Counted from the stretch's first letter, positions 9,363 through 16,849 are shown. The stretch: 64,000 bases of DNA from PALSA-660 sp963726435 (GCA_963726435.1 CAVSCJ010000006.1:248001-312000), one strand, 5' to 3'. Made by a program: numbers and translations. The notes: generated by a model from the letters alone, not told the origin.

Positions 9363-10130
9363 TCGGCGTGCAGGAGCTCGACGACCGGCTACGGACGCGT
9401 CCGGGTCCTCCAAGGCGTGTCCGTGGAGGTGCGCCGCGGCGAGATGGTGACGCTCGTCGGCTCCAACGGCGCCGGGAAGTCGACACTGCTCAAGGCGATC
9501 GCCGGGCTGATCCCGGCTTGGGAAGGCACGGTGTCCTTCGACGGCAGGGACGTCACCCGTCTGCCTGCCCACTCGCGCGTGCGGCGAGGACTCGTCCTCG
9601 TGCCGGAAGGGCGGATGCTCTTCATGTCCATGAGCGTGGACGAGAACCTGAAGGTCGGCGCGTACACGCGGCGAGGCGGAGGCGCGCGGAGGCAGATAAC
9701 CGAGGACCGGGAGCTCGTCTTCGAACTCTTCCCTGTCCTGCGCGACCGCCTGCGCCAGGCGGCGGGTACGCTGTCCGGCGGCGAGCAGCAAATGCTGGCT
9801 GTGGGCCGGGCCCTGATGTCGCACCCGAAGGCGCTGCTGCTGGACGAGCCGTCACTCGGACTGGCTCCGAAGGTGGTCGTCGAGATCTTCGCCGCGCTGG
9901 AGGCGCTGCGGGCCGCCGGCATGACCGTTCTTCTGGTGGAGCAGGACGCCACGCTGGCGCTGCGCCACGCGGATCGAGGCTACGTGATGCGGACCGGGGA
10001 GATCGCCCTTTCCGGGTCCGCGGCGCAGCTACTCGCCGACGACCACGTCCGGCACATCTACCTGGGCGCGTGGGACGAAGCGCCCCAGGATCTCGCAGAC
10101 GGCTCGAAGGGGAGCGTGGGGGCGCCATGA
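9359..10130 (+). CDS. livF: Branched-chain amino acid ABC transporter ATPase LivF (one frameshift near start)
   Basis: Second ATPase of the importer. GTG at 9359 starts MIGVQEL; an extra base near 9375-9380 shifts the frame, after which GYGRVRVLQGVSVEV continues. Walker A is GSNGAGKST, the signature LSGGEQQMLAVGRALM and Walker B ALLLDEPSLGLAP; the PEGRMLFMSMSVDENL block is LivF-specific. Without the correction a shorter ORF begins at 9417 and lacks the first beta strand. The stop overlaps the ATG of the next gene (ATGA). Confidence 0.88.
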
Positions 10131-11433
10131 TCTGGAACGCCGAGTACGAGTGCATGGACCGCGAGGCGCTGCAGGCTCTGCAGCTCAGGAGGCTGCAGAC
10201 GCACCGTCGCGTGGGTCCACGAACGCGTGCCGTACTACAGGGAACGGCTCGACGGCCGCAGGACCTACGGCCCAAGGACGTCCGATCGCTGGACGACGTG
10301 CGCCGACTGCCCTTCACGGACAAGACGGCGCTTCGGGACACCTATCCCGTTCGGGATGTTCGCCGTGGACATGGAGCACGTCGTTCGCGTGCACAGCAGC
10401 AGCGGAACTACCGGCAAGCCGATCGTGGTGGGCTACACCAAGGGCGATCTGAACACTTGGACCGAGTGCACCGCGCGAGTCGCCTCGGCGGCGGGCGTGA
10501 CCGCCAAGGACCGGGTGCAGATGGCGTTCCTCTACGGCATGTTCACCGGAGGGTGGGGGATGCACTACGGGATCGAGAGGATCGGCGCGACCGTCATTCC
10601 CGCGGGATCCGGCAACACGGAGCGTCATCTCATGATGATGCAGGACTTCGGCACGACGGCCGTCGTCGGAACGCCGAGCTACGCGCTCTACCTCGCGGAG
10701 GTGGGGGAGAGCATCGGCGTCGACTTCTCGACGCTGCCTCTGCGGGTGGGACTCTTCGGCGGCGAGCCATGTGGCGAGCACATGCGAGCTGAGATCGAGC
10801 GTCGGCTGCATCTCACGGCGACCGACAACTACGGGCTGACCGAGATCATCGGGCCCGGGCGTGGCGGGCGAGTGTGAGTGCAGATGCGGCTTGCACATCA
10901 ACGAGGACCATTTCCTGGCAGAGATCGTGGATCCGGACACCGGGGAGGGGATGCCGGAGGGAGCGGAGGGCGAGCTCGTCCTGACTTCACTCACCAAGGA
11001 GGCCTTCCCGGTGCTGCGGTTCCGCACGCACGACTTGACCGCGCTGGACCTCGCTCCGTGCGCGTGCGGGCGCACGTCCGCGCGCATGCGCAAGGTGAGG
11101 CATCGCACGGACGATATGCTGATCGTCAGGGGCGTGAACGTCTATCCGAGCCAGATCGAGGACGTTCTGCTCAAGATCGAGGGCATCGAGCCCCACTACC
11201 AGATCGTTGTCGACCGGGAGCACGGGATGGACCGCATGGAGGTTCGGATCGAGGTCGCCGAGGAGATATTCTCCGACGTCATGGCGGATATGGTCGCCTT
11301 CACGGGGAATGTATCGGATAGACTGAACGGCGTGCTCGGCCTGAGCGTGAAGGTGACGCTGGTCGAGCCGGGAACGGTCGAGAGGACGGCGGGCAAGGCC
11401 AAGAGGGTGATGGACAACCGTTCCATGGAGTAG
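10127..11433 (+). CDS. paaK: Phenylacetate-CoA ligase (PaaK-type), four frameshifts
   Basis: AMP-forming acyl-CoA ligase that activates aryl acetates. ATG 10127 overlaps the livF stop. The corrected protein of about 434 residues begins with an N-terminal helix region (WVHERVPYYRERLDG), then LPFTDKTALRDTYPFGMFAV, the P-loop-like SSSGTTGKPIVVGYT, YGLTEIIGPG and the C-terminal domain with RTHDLTAL, RTDDMLIVRGVNVYPSQIE. Frame changes are near 10202 (+1), 10273 (-1), 10345 (+1) and 10860 (+1). With IorAB producing aryl- or acyl-CoA from 2-oxo acids, the ligase may work in the same amino acid degradation route. Confidence 0.85.
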
Positions 11434-11478
11434 CGCTTGGGCGGTGGGTCTGCGCCTTGCGAGGGGGATTCTGAGGCC

Positions 11479-11898
11479 ATGGAAGGCGAATACCACATTG
11501 CAGGGTCCGGCTCGGGCGTCCGGGTCTTCCGGCAGATCCTTCCCTGGGTCGCCCTGCTGGCACTCCTTGCCAGCCTTCTCGTCTTCTGGTCCGGGTTCCA
11601 GGTGTCGCTGCAGAGGGCTGCGTCGAACCTTCCGGGCTCTGGTTCGACCGTAGCGACGCCCTCGGCGGCGGCCAGCACGACGGCAGTGCCGACCTCGACG
11701 ATCGCGGTGACCCGCATCTCGGGTGTCAGGCTGCGCTCGGCACCGATAACAGGGGCCAAGGTCCTGATGACGGTGAAGAAGGGCGTCAAACTCGCGGTGC
11801 TGGAGAGATCCGACACGTGGCTCCGCGTCAAGGAACCGGACGGTCTCATCGGCTGGACAGAGAACTTGTCGAAGAACGTCGACATCCGGACGAAGTAG
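11479..11898 (+). CDS. Membrane-anchored SH3b-domain protein
   Basis: A 139-residue protein with one N-terminal membrane helix (about 18-40, PWVALLALLASLLVFWSGF), a Ser/Thr/Ala-rich linker and a C-terminal bacterial SH3 domain (about 75-139, GVRLRSAP..VLMTVKKGVKLAVLE..WLRVKEPDGLIGWT). SH3b domains usually bind peptidoglycan peptides or metals outside the membrane. ATG 11479 was chosen with GAGGGGG about 12 bases upstream; a TTG at 11437 is in frame. It lies 45 bp after paaK and may belong to the same transcript, though no functional link is evident. Confidence 0.75.
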   Translation: MEGEYHIAGSGSGVRVFRQILPWVALLALLASLLVFWSGFQVSLQRAASNLPGSGSTVATPSAAASTTAVPTSTIAVTRISGVRLRSAPITGAKVLMTVKKGVKLAVLERSDTWLRVKEPDGLIGWTENLSKNVDIRTK

Positions 11899-11923
11899 CC
11901 GGCGGCGGGGGAGCGCAACAAGC

Positions 11924-12232
11924 ATGGCGACAGGGATCGGCTCGGCGTCCGACTACTACCGGGTGCGCACGATGCGCTTCGACACGGTCGACAGTCCGGC
12001 CTTCGAATGGCGGGAAGACGTGCTGTACAGGCGCCCGAAGGCCACGGTCCCTTCCGAGGATGCGCACTTCAGGGTCGAAGCCGTGGCGCTGGACGACGAC
12101 GATGACGTCACCGTGCTGGGGGAGTTCAGCAGTGCGGAGGACGCCCATGAGGCCCAGTCCGCCGCGAGCGAGGATATCGCACTGCTGACTCGCTCGGAGT
12201 TCGAGGAGCGCTACTTTCCGGCCGAGGTCTGA
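11924..12232 (+). CDS. Hypothetical protein, 102 aa
   Basis: I do not recognise a family. ATG 11924 follows GGGGGAG by about 12 bases, and the frame has the strong G/C third-position bias of its neighbours, so I consider it real. The protein is soluble and acidic, with a run of Asp residues (LDDDDDVT) near the middle and no membrane segment. It is the last + strand gene before the dif-like site and the switch in gene orientation. Confidence 0.6.
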   Translation: MATGIGSASDYYRVRTMRFDTVDSPAFEWREDVLYRRPKATVPSEDAHFRVEAVALDDDDDVTVLGEFSSAEDAHEAQSAASEDIALLTRSEFEERYFPAEV

Positions 12233-12326
12233 GCCCCGCGCTGAACCCGACTCGTTCGTCGGCCGATCCCCGAGGTGGTACCGGGTGTGACGCTACCTGC
12301 CTGGGGGATAGGGCCAATGGAACAGG

Positions 12327-12354
12327 ACTTTACATAAGATGTATTATCAGGCGT
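12327..12354 (-). other. dif: dif-like XerC/XerD recombination site
   Basis: Read on the minus strand, the 28 bases divide into an 11-bp arm ACGCCTGATAA, a 6-bp centre TACATC and an 11-bp arm TTATGTAAAGT. This matches the universal dif architecture (E. coli arms GGTGCGCATAA and TTATGTTAAAT; Gram-positive XerD arms such as TTATGTAAACT). It lies in a gene-free gap between a + strand gene ending at 12232 and a - strand gene ending at 12515, with global gene orientation converging on it. It is much more AT-rich than its surroundings. Chromosome dimer resolution at the terminus is the expected role. Confidence 0.8.
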
Positions 12355-12365
12355 AGACGTCACGA

Positions 12366-12393
12366 GGGAACGGGGCTCCCGAGAGCCCTTCCC
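12366..12393 (+). terminator. Terminator-like hairpin after the last + strand gene
   Basis: GGGAA (12366-12370) and GGGCTC (12373-12378) pair with GAGCCC (12383-12388) and TTCCC (12389-12393) around a CCGA loop, with a 2-nt bulge. No real T-tract follows. It stands between convergent transcription units and just beside the dif-like site; the right arm also contains CCCTTCCC, a GGGNAGGG motif on the minus strand. Confidence 0.5.
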
Positions 12394-12421
12394 GGTGCCT
12401 GGCCGTCAGGGCGGTGGGATC

Positions 12422-12468
12422 CGATCGGCCCCGGGCCGCGGTCTTTCGCCGCAGTCCGGGGCCGATCG
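12422..12468 (-). terminator. Long GC-rich hairpin downstream of the purine permease
   Basis: A perfect 13-bp stem (CGATCGGCCCCGG at 12422-12434 with its complement at 12456-12468) encloses a second small stem (GCGG/CCGC at 12438-12441 and 12449-12452). It lies 47 bp past the stop of the minus-strand permease and between convergent units, so it probably terminates transcription or blocks read-through in both directions. There is no U-run on either side. Confidence 0.55.
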
Positions 12469-12514
12469 TCGTGCGAGCCAGGCAACGACCGCGTGGGCGG
12501 TGCTTCGTCGCCGC

Positions 12515-13888
12515 CTAGCCGATGAGCTTCTGGATCAGCGGCTGTAGGAACGTCAGCACGAACAGAGCGCTCACGACCCACATCAGCCAGTGGATCTCCT
12601 TGGTCTTGCCGTGGAAGACCTTGATCAGCACGAAGCTGATGAAGCCCAGGCCGATGCCGTAGCTGATGTTGTAGGTCAGCGGGATCGTGACGATCGTCAG
12701 GAACGCCGGGAACGCGTTCTCGAAGTCGGTCCACGGGATCTCGCGCACGGTGGTCATCATCAGGAAGCCCACGATTATGAGGGCGCCGGCGGTGATGGCG
12801 GTCGCGCCGCCGACCATGGCGATGATCGGTGAGAAGAACGCGGAGACCAGGAACAACAGGCCCACGACGATCGAGGTTAGGCCGGTGCGGCCACCCTCAG
12901 CCACGCCGGAAGCCGACTCGATGTACGTGGTGATGGAACTGGCGCCGAAGAAGCCGCCGACGGCTGCGGCGATCGAGTCGACCGTCAGGATGCTCTTGAT
13001 GCCCGGGATCTGGCCCTTGTCGTCCACGAAGCCGGCCTGCTCGCCGATCGCGACGACCGTTCCCATCGTGTCGAAGAAGTCCGACAGCATCGTGGCGAAG
13101 ACCATCAGGAGCAGAGTGGGCGCTAGCGCGCCGGTGAACAGCTGCATGATCGCCATGCCTCCGCCGTCGACGGTCTGGAACGGTGCGCCGAACGTGCGGA
13201 AGTCGAGCGGAGCCATGATCGCGTTCGGAAGCTTGGTGACTCCCAACAGCAGGGCTGCCACTGTGGCGACCAGGATGCCCCACAGGATGTCGCCTTTGAT
13301 CTTGAACGCCATGAACGCCATGATCGCGATCAGGCCGATCAGGGTGACCCACACCGCCGGCTGGGTGAAGTCGCCGAGCTTGACGAGCGTGTTGGGGTCG
13401 GCGACGACGACCTTGCCGTCCACCAGGCCGATGAACGTGATGAACAGGCCGATCCCGACCCCGATCGCGCGCTTGAGGTTCAACGGGATGGCGTTCATCA
13501 CCGCTGTGCGCAGCCCGCTCAGGACCAAGATCAGGATGATGACGCCTTCAACGAAGATGACCGACATACCGACCTGCCACGGCACCTTGAGCCCGATGAT
13601 GATGCTGAAGGCCACCACGGCGTTGAGCCCCATGCCGGAGGCCAGCGCGAACGGGCGGTTCGCGAAGAGGCCCATGGCTATGCACATGACCCCCGCGCCC
13701 AACGTCGTCGCGGTGGCGAGCGCCGGGATCCACGCGGCCTGGGCGGCCGCGTCGATACCGAACGCTGCCGACAGCAGGCCCGGGTTCACGAAGATGATGT
13801 ACGCCATCGTCATGAACGTGACGACTCCGGCAAGGACCTCGGTCCGGAGGTTCGTGCCGCGCTCCTTGAACTTGAAGAACTTCTCCAT
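12515..13888 (-). CDS. NCS2/AzgA-type purine (hypoxanthine/guanine/adenine) permease
   Basis: A 457-residue polytopic membrane protein with the AzgA/PbuG start FKFKERGTNLRTEVLAGVVTF-like block, then FMTMAYIIFVNP, GLFANRPFALASGMGLNAVV, the SDFFDTMGTVVAIGEQAG motif and SSITTYIESASGVAEGGRTG. These are signatures of purine:proton symporters of the PbuG/PbuO/AzgA group. The start at 13888 has GAGGAAGG about 12 bases upstream. The gene stands alone on the minus strand as the first gene right of the dif-like site. Substrate preference among purines cannot be read from sequence. It complements hpt and apt on the other arm. I see no purine riboswitch in its 150-base leader. Confidence 0.88.
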   Translation of the reverse strand: MEKFFKFKERGTNLRTEVLAGVVTFMTMAYIIFVNPGLLSAAFGIDAAAQAAWIPALATATTLGAGVMCIAMGLFANRPFALASGMGLNAVVAFSIIIGLKVPWQVGMSVIFVEGVIILILVLSGLRTAVMNAIPLNLKRAIGVGIGLFITFIGLVDGKVVVADPNTLVKLGDFTQPAVWVTLIGLIAIMAFMAFKIKGDILWGILVATVAALLLGVTKLPNAIMAPLDFRTFGAPFQTVDGGGMAIMQLFTGALAPTLLLMVFATMLSDFFDTMGTVVAIGEQAGFVDDKGQIPGIKSILTVDSIAAAVGGFFGASSITTYIESASGVAEGGRTGLTSIVVGLLFLVSAFFSPIIAMVGGATAITAGALIIVGFLMMTTVREIPWTDFENAFPAFLTIVTIPLTYNISYGIGLGFISFVLIKVFHGKTKEIHWLMWVVSALFVLTFLQPLIQKLIG

Positions 13889-14042
13889 CTGGACCAGCCT
13901 TCCTCATCCCACTACTGCCAGCTGCGTCGATCGGCGACGAAGGTCGCCCAGTGCTCCCCAGTCCTTCCGCCCCTCCCTCCCGCCGGATCTGTCGGCGTGT
14001 GTCGAGTTCCTAGTTATGTAACCTTGCCTGCTCCGGATCCGG

Positions 14043-14543
14043 TCAGCCGTCCTCCGAAGGTGCGACGCCGTCGGGAAGATCCTCGCCGGGCACCCACAGG
14101 GCGCCCAGGTAGCGCGCAGGGACGTCGAAGTAGGCCAGCGAGGCCTCGTGGAGTGCCGCGGCCATCGGGGGGCGCAGGTCGAGCGTGGAGAGGTCCGCCG
14201 GGTCGACGACCTCGATGCTCAGGACCGCCGGGTCGTTGGGTCTGACTGCGAGTTCCCCGCCGGTGATGGTCGCCAGGAAGGTCAGCTGGACCATGTGGCG
14301 GCCGCCGTCCGGGTCGATGGAGTCGGAGATGAACAGAGGCGCGGTGACCTCGCACTCCAGCCCCGTCTCCTCGAGCACCTCCCTTCGGAGCGTCTGCCCG
14401 ACGGTCTCCCCCGCCTCGACGCCTCCGCCGGGCAGCAGATGGTACGCGTCGCTTCCCTTGGCCTGGCGCACGAGGACGATCCCGCCTTCCAGCGGAAGCA
14501 CGGCCGCGATCCGCAGCCGGATCCTAGGAGCCTGTGCTGCCAA
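14043..14543 (-). CDS. NUDIX hydrolase
   Basis: A 166-residue nucleoside-diphosphate-X hydrolase. The Nudix box is complete: GGVEAGETVGQTLRREVLEE followed by TGLE, with the metal-binding REVLEE core. I placed the start at the TTG at 14543 because GGGGAGGG lies 6 bases upstream and the protein then begins just before the first beta strand (LRIAAVLPLEGG); the frame is open further upstream inside dut but that part is not conserved. It overlaps the end of dut by about 20 bp and closes the nrdR-nrdG-dut operon, suggesting a nucleotide-pool housecleaning role. The exact substrate is unknown. Confidence 0.82.
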   Translation of the reverse strand: MAAQAPRIRLRIAAVLPLEGGIVLVRQAKGSDAYHLLPGGGVEAGETVGQTLRREVLEETGLECEVTAPLFISDSIDPDGGRHMVQLTFLATITGGELAVRPNDPAVLSIEVVDPADLSTLDLRPPMAAALHEASLAYFDVPARYLGALWVPGEDLPDGVAPSEDG

Positions 14544-14955
14544 AGCCGCCCTCCCCTCGCGCGGTCGCGTCCAGTTCGGCCACTTCGGCGGGCTCCGCCC
14601 ACGCCACCGCCTGGACCACCAACTGTGCGATGCGATCGCCACGGCGGATCTCTATCGGCACCTCGGGGTCCAAGTTGACCGCCACGACCTTGACCTCGCC
14701 GCGGTAGTGGCTGTCGATCAGCCCCGGGGCGTTGACCAGGGACAGTCCATCGCGCGCCGCGAGCCCGCTGCGCGGCAGAACGAAGCCCGCGTGGCCCTCC
14801 GGGATGGCGACCGCGACGCCGGTGGACACGAGCGCGCGGTGGAAGGGGGCAAGGGTCACATCGGTGGCGGAGTACAGGTCGAGCCCGGCGTCCCCGTCAT
14901 GGGCGTATGAGGGCAATGGGAGCCCCGCATCGAGTCTGACCACCGGGAGACGCAC
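14524..14955 (-). CDS. dut: Deoxyuridine 5'-triphosphate nucleotidohydrolase
   Basis: Hydrolyses dUTP to dUMP and pyrophosphate, keeping uracil out of DNA and supplying dUMP. The 143-residue trimeric-type protein shows all five motifs: AHDGDAGLDLYS, PRSGLA, GLIDSHYRGEVKV, RGDRIAQLVV and the C-terminal GEGGFGSTG. It starts 4 bases after the nrdG stop and overlaps the NUDIX gene, forming a deoxynucleotide operon behind nrdR. Confidence 0.96.
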   Translation of the reverse strand: MRLPVVRLDAGLPLPSYAHDGDAGLDLYSATDVTLAPFHRALVSTGVAVAIPEGHAGFVLPRSGLAARDGLSLVNAPGLIDSHYRGEVKVVAVNLDPEVPIEIRRGDRIAQLVVQAVAWAEPAEVAELDATARGEGGFGSTGS

Positions 14956-14959
14956 GAGT

Positions 14960-15685
14960 TCAGTCGTCTCCTATCGTCAGGCCGCGGGGGGACGTGGGCA
15001 GGAAGCGGCTACAGACCCTCGCCGCGTCGCGTAGGACGTCATCGTCGTAGGGCTGCAGGTCGCGGCCGGGTACTCTCCGATACTGCTGGAGGATGTAGAC
15101 CTGCCCTCCCCGAAGCGCGCGGGCTATGCGAGGGAGCTCGTCGGGATCGACGATCCCCGGTGCGACAGTCGTGCGGAACTCATGCTCTGCCTCAGAAGCG
15201 ATGAGCATGTCGGCACACTCGGCCACGCGCGCCGCCATGTCCTGCGCTCCGCAGAACTCCTGGTAGCGGGCCGGGACGGTCTTGACGTCGAGCGCGACGC
15301 TGTCGCACAGGCCTTCCGCCAGCAGGTGGGCCAGCACGTCCGGCCGGCTGCCGTTCGTGTCCAGCCGCACAGCGACGTCCAGCTCCTTCAGTGCCGCGAG
15401 CAGCGACGGGAGGTCCGGGTCCTCGGTCGGCTCGCCTCCGGTGACGACCACGCCGTCGAGCATCGCGCGGTGGCCGTCGACGTGCGCCACGACCTCGTTC
15501 CAGTCCACCTCCTGGTCCGCGGGCCCACGCAGGGCCGACGCCGAGCAGTACGGGCAGCGGAACGAGCAGCCCCAGAGCCTCAGGGAGGTCGCGACATGGC
15601 CGGGCCACTCGCGCATCGTGGTCGGACGCCAAGTCGCGAGGCGCCGTGTGGGCGCCTGGTGAGCCGGCAGAGCCTGTCGGGTCAC
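14960..15685 (-). CDS. nrdG: Anaerobic ribonucleotide reductase activating enzyme (radical SAM)
   Basis: Generates the glycyl radical in class III ribonucleotide reductase. The radical SAM cluster motif CxxxCxxC is in LWGCSFRCPYCSASA (about residues 40-50), followed by VVTGGEPTEDPDLPSL with the SAM-binding GGE motif. The GTG at 15685 overlaps the nrdR stop by 4 bp. The partner reductase NrdD is not in the window. The family also contains other pyruvate-formate-lyase-type activases, but the position next to nrdR favours NrdG. It implies an anaerobic or microaerophilic lifestyle. Confidence 0.82.
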   Translation of the reverse strand: MTRQALPAHQAPTRRLATWRPTTMREWPGHVATSLRLWGCSFRCPYCSASALRGPADQEVDWNEVVAHVDGHRAMLDGVVVTGGEPTEDPDLPSLLAALKELDVAVRLDTNGSRPDVLAHLLAEGLCDSVALDVKTVPARYQEFCGAQDMAARVAECADMLIASEAEHEFRTTVAPGIVDPDELPRIARALRGGQVYILQQYRRVPGRDLQPYDDDVLRDAARVCSRFLPTSPRGLTIGDD

Positions 15686-16128
15686 TTCAGCCCCTTGAGC
15701 TCGCTGGTGAACTCGTCGAGGTCCTTGAACTCCTTGTAGACCGAAGCGAAGCGGACGTAGGCGACCCGATCGAGAGCCTTGAGATGCTCCAGGACCAAGT
15801 CACCCAGCTGCTTTGCGTGGATCTCGTAGCGGAAGGAGTCGTGGAGGTCGGCTTCGACGTCGTCGATCAGATCCTCCAGCTGCTGAGCGCTGACGTCGCG
15901 CTTCACGGTCGCGACCGCAAGCCCCCTCAGCAGCTTGCCGCGATCGAACGGCTCGCGGCGCCCGTCCTTCTTGATGACCATGAGCGGCATGTCTTCAACG
16001 CGCTCGTAGGTGGTGAAACGCTGCTCGCATGCAAGACACTCGCGCCGACGTCTGATCGCATCCTGTGACTCGGAGACGCGGGAGTCGACCACCTTCGTCT
16101 CGTCGTGACCACAGAACGGACACTTCAT
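15682..16128 (-). CDS. nrdR: Transcriptional repressor NrdR
   Basis: ATP/dATP-sensing repressor of ribonucleotide reductase genes. The 148-residue protein has an N-terminal zinc ribbon with Cys3, Cys6, Cys31 and Cys34 (MKCPFCGHDETKV, CLACEQRF), the RRRRECLAC block, and a C-terminal ATP-cone (VIKKDGRREPFDRGKLLRGL). The start is ATG 16128, preceded by GTGGGGAG; an upstream in-frame ATG at 16191 would include its own operator. It heads the operon nrdR-nrdG-dut-NUDIX and carries two NrdR-type palindromes over its promoter, so it is autoregulated. Confidence 0.96.
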   Translation of the reverse strand: MKCPFCGHDETKVVDSRVSESQDAIRRRRECLACEQRFTTYERVEDMPLMVIKKDGRREPFDRGKLLRGLAVATVKRDVSAQQLEDLIDDVEADLHDSFRYEIHAKQLGDLVLEHLKALDRVAYVRFASVYKEFKDLDEFTSELKGLK

Positions 16129-16138
16129 TCGACTCCCC

Positions 16139-16154
16139 ACCCCAATATGTTGGT
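16139..16154 (-). promoter_or_regulatory. NrdR box (downstream copy)
   Basis: On the minus strand the 16-mer is ACCAACATATTGGGGT, which fits the NrdR-box pattern (AC-N2-AA-N-ATAT-N-G-N-GT). It lies between the -10 element and the nrdR start codon. A second copy is centred 32 bp upstream, about three helical turns, as in the paired NrdR boxes of other bacteria. Confidence 0.8.
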
Positions 16155-16162
16155 CTCCGAAC

Positions 16163-16191
16163 AGGCTAGCACACAACATATGGGGTATCAA
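16163..16191 (-). promoter_or_regulatory. nrdR promoter (TTGATA - 17 bp - TAGCCT)
   Basis: On the minus strand TTGATA (16191-16186) is separated by exactly 17 bases from TAGCCT (16168-16163). One NrdR box fills the spacer and the other lies downstream of the -10, so bound NrdR would cover the polymerase site. Confidence 0.65.
16171..16186 (-). promoter_or_regulatory. NrdR box (upstream copy, in promoter spacer)
   Basis: The plus-strand sequence ACACAACATATGGGGT is an imperfect palindrome that shares the core CAACATAT-N-GGGGT with the downstream copy. It occupies the spacer between the predicted -35 and -10 of nrdR. Confidence 0.8.
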
Positions 16192-16278
16192 TGAGGAGCA
16201 GTCTTCTTCTTCGCACCATCCTTGCCGTCAGTCGAGGCCGGCGCGGTGTACCCTCCAGTCGCGCCGCGGGAAATGCCT

Positions 16279-16704
16279 CTAGCGGTCCTCGGAAGCGCTC
16301 TGGGCTTGGGCGAGGGCGGTGGGCGGGATGTCCACTGCCGGGATGCGAAGCACGGTCCCTGGACGGATGCAGCCGTCACGCAGGCCGTTGGCGCGCGCTA
16401 TCGCTGCAACGGTTGCGGCGGTGGAGGTGCCCGGGAGCGGGTTGGCGCGGGCGATCGACCACAGCGTGTCCGAGGGAAGCACCCTCACGGAGATGGTGGT
16501 GGACGAGCCGGATGGAACGCCCTCCCTGAGCAGCGCGACAGCTCCGGCCCCCGCGACCAGGAGCATCAACGCGATCGACCACGCCAATGGGACGATCCAA
16601 CGCGCGTCAGCCGCGCAGTGTCGCCCCGCATCCCTGTTCGGGGCGGCAGCCTCGGGAACTCTCCGCGTTCTGCGTGCTTGAAGCCTCATCGTCGTTGTGG
16701 TCAT
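16279..16704 (-). CDS. LysM-domain membrane protein, YneA-like SOS cell-division suppressor candidate
   Basis: The 141-residue protein has a basic N-terminus, one membrane helix (about 38-60, IVPLAWSIALMLLVAGAGAV) and a C-terminal LysM domain (SVRVLPSDTLWSIARANPLPG..VAAIARANGLRDG..LRIP). ATG 16704 follows GGGGAGGG by about 10 bases. It is divergent from lexA and its own promoter carries two SOS boxes. This matches the arrangement of B. subtilis yneA and the actinobacterial ChiZ/DivS genes, LysM or membrane proteins that block division during DNA damage. The division-suppressor role is inferred from architecture and context. Confidence 0.82.
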   Translation of the reverse strand: MTTTTMRLQARRTRRVPEAAAPNRDAGRHCAADARWIVPLAWSIALMLLVAGAGAVALLREGVPSGSSTTISVRVLPSDTLWSIARANPLPGTSTAATVAAIARANGLRDGCIRPGTVLRIPAVDIPPTALAQAQSASEDR

Positions 16705-16800
16705 GGCCCGCTCACCCTCCCCTTGCGCGCCGGCTCCTCCGGCCCCCGTGTTCTGCGTCGCATCGTGCGCCCAGGCTCTGACATCGATGCGTGCTGCAAG

Positions 16801-16849
16801 CGAACACGTGTTCGCACGACAATATAGCGAACATACGTTCGCACGGCAA
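16801..16849 (-). promoter_or_regulatory. SOS-controlled promoter of the LysM gene with two perfect LexA boxes
   Basis: On the minus strand TTGCCG (16849-16844) and TATATT (16826-16821) are separated by 17 bases. A perfect LexA box CGAACATACGTTCG occupies the spacer (16828-16841), and a second perfect box CGAACACGTGTTCG lies at 16801-16814 around the predicted transcription start. Both fit the Gram-positive consensus CGAAC-N4-GTTCG. Confidence 0.85.

Noticed and set aside
5361..11433. Programmed ribosomal frameshifting as the cause of frame changes
   Set aside because: Eleven shifts in both directions in six adjacent genes, without slippery heptamers or shared context, do not look like recoding.
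12233..12514. Integrated element attachment site instead of chromosomal dif
   Set aside because: No integrase, repeat pair or mobile gene is nearby, and the flip of gene orientation fits a terminus; a genome-wide copy count is still needed.
13889..14042. Purine riboswitch upstream of the NCS2 permease
   Set aside because: The three-way junction with its conserved loop motifs is not visible in the 154-base leader.
16188..16379. Small minus-strand ORF overlapping the end of the LysM gene (tail GKDGAKKKTAPH)
   Set aside because: It overlaps the coding frame of the LysM domain and has no ribosome site; an alternative C-terminus created by an indel cannot be excluded but is not supported.
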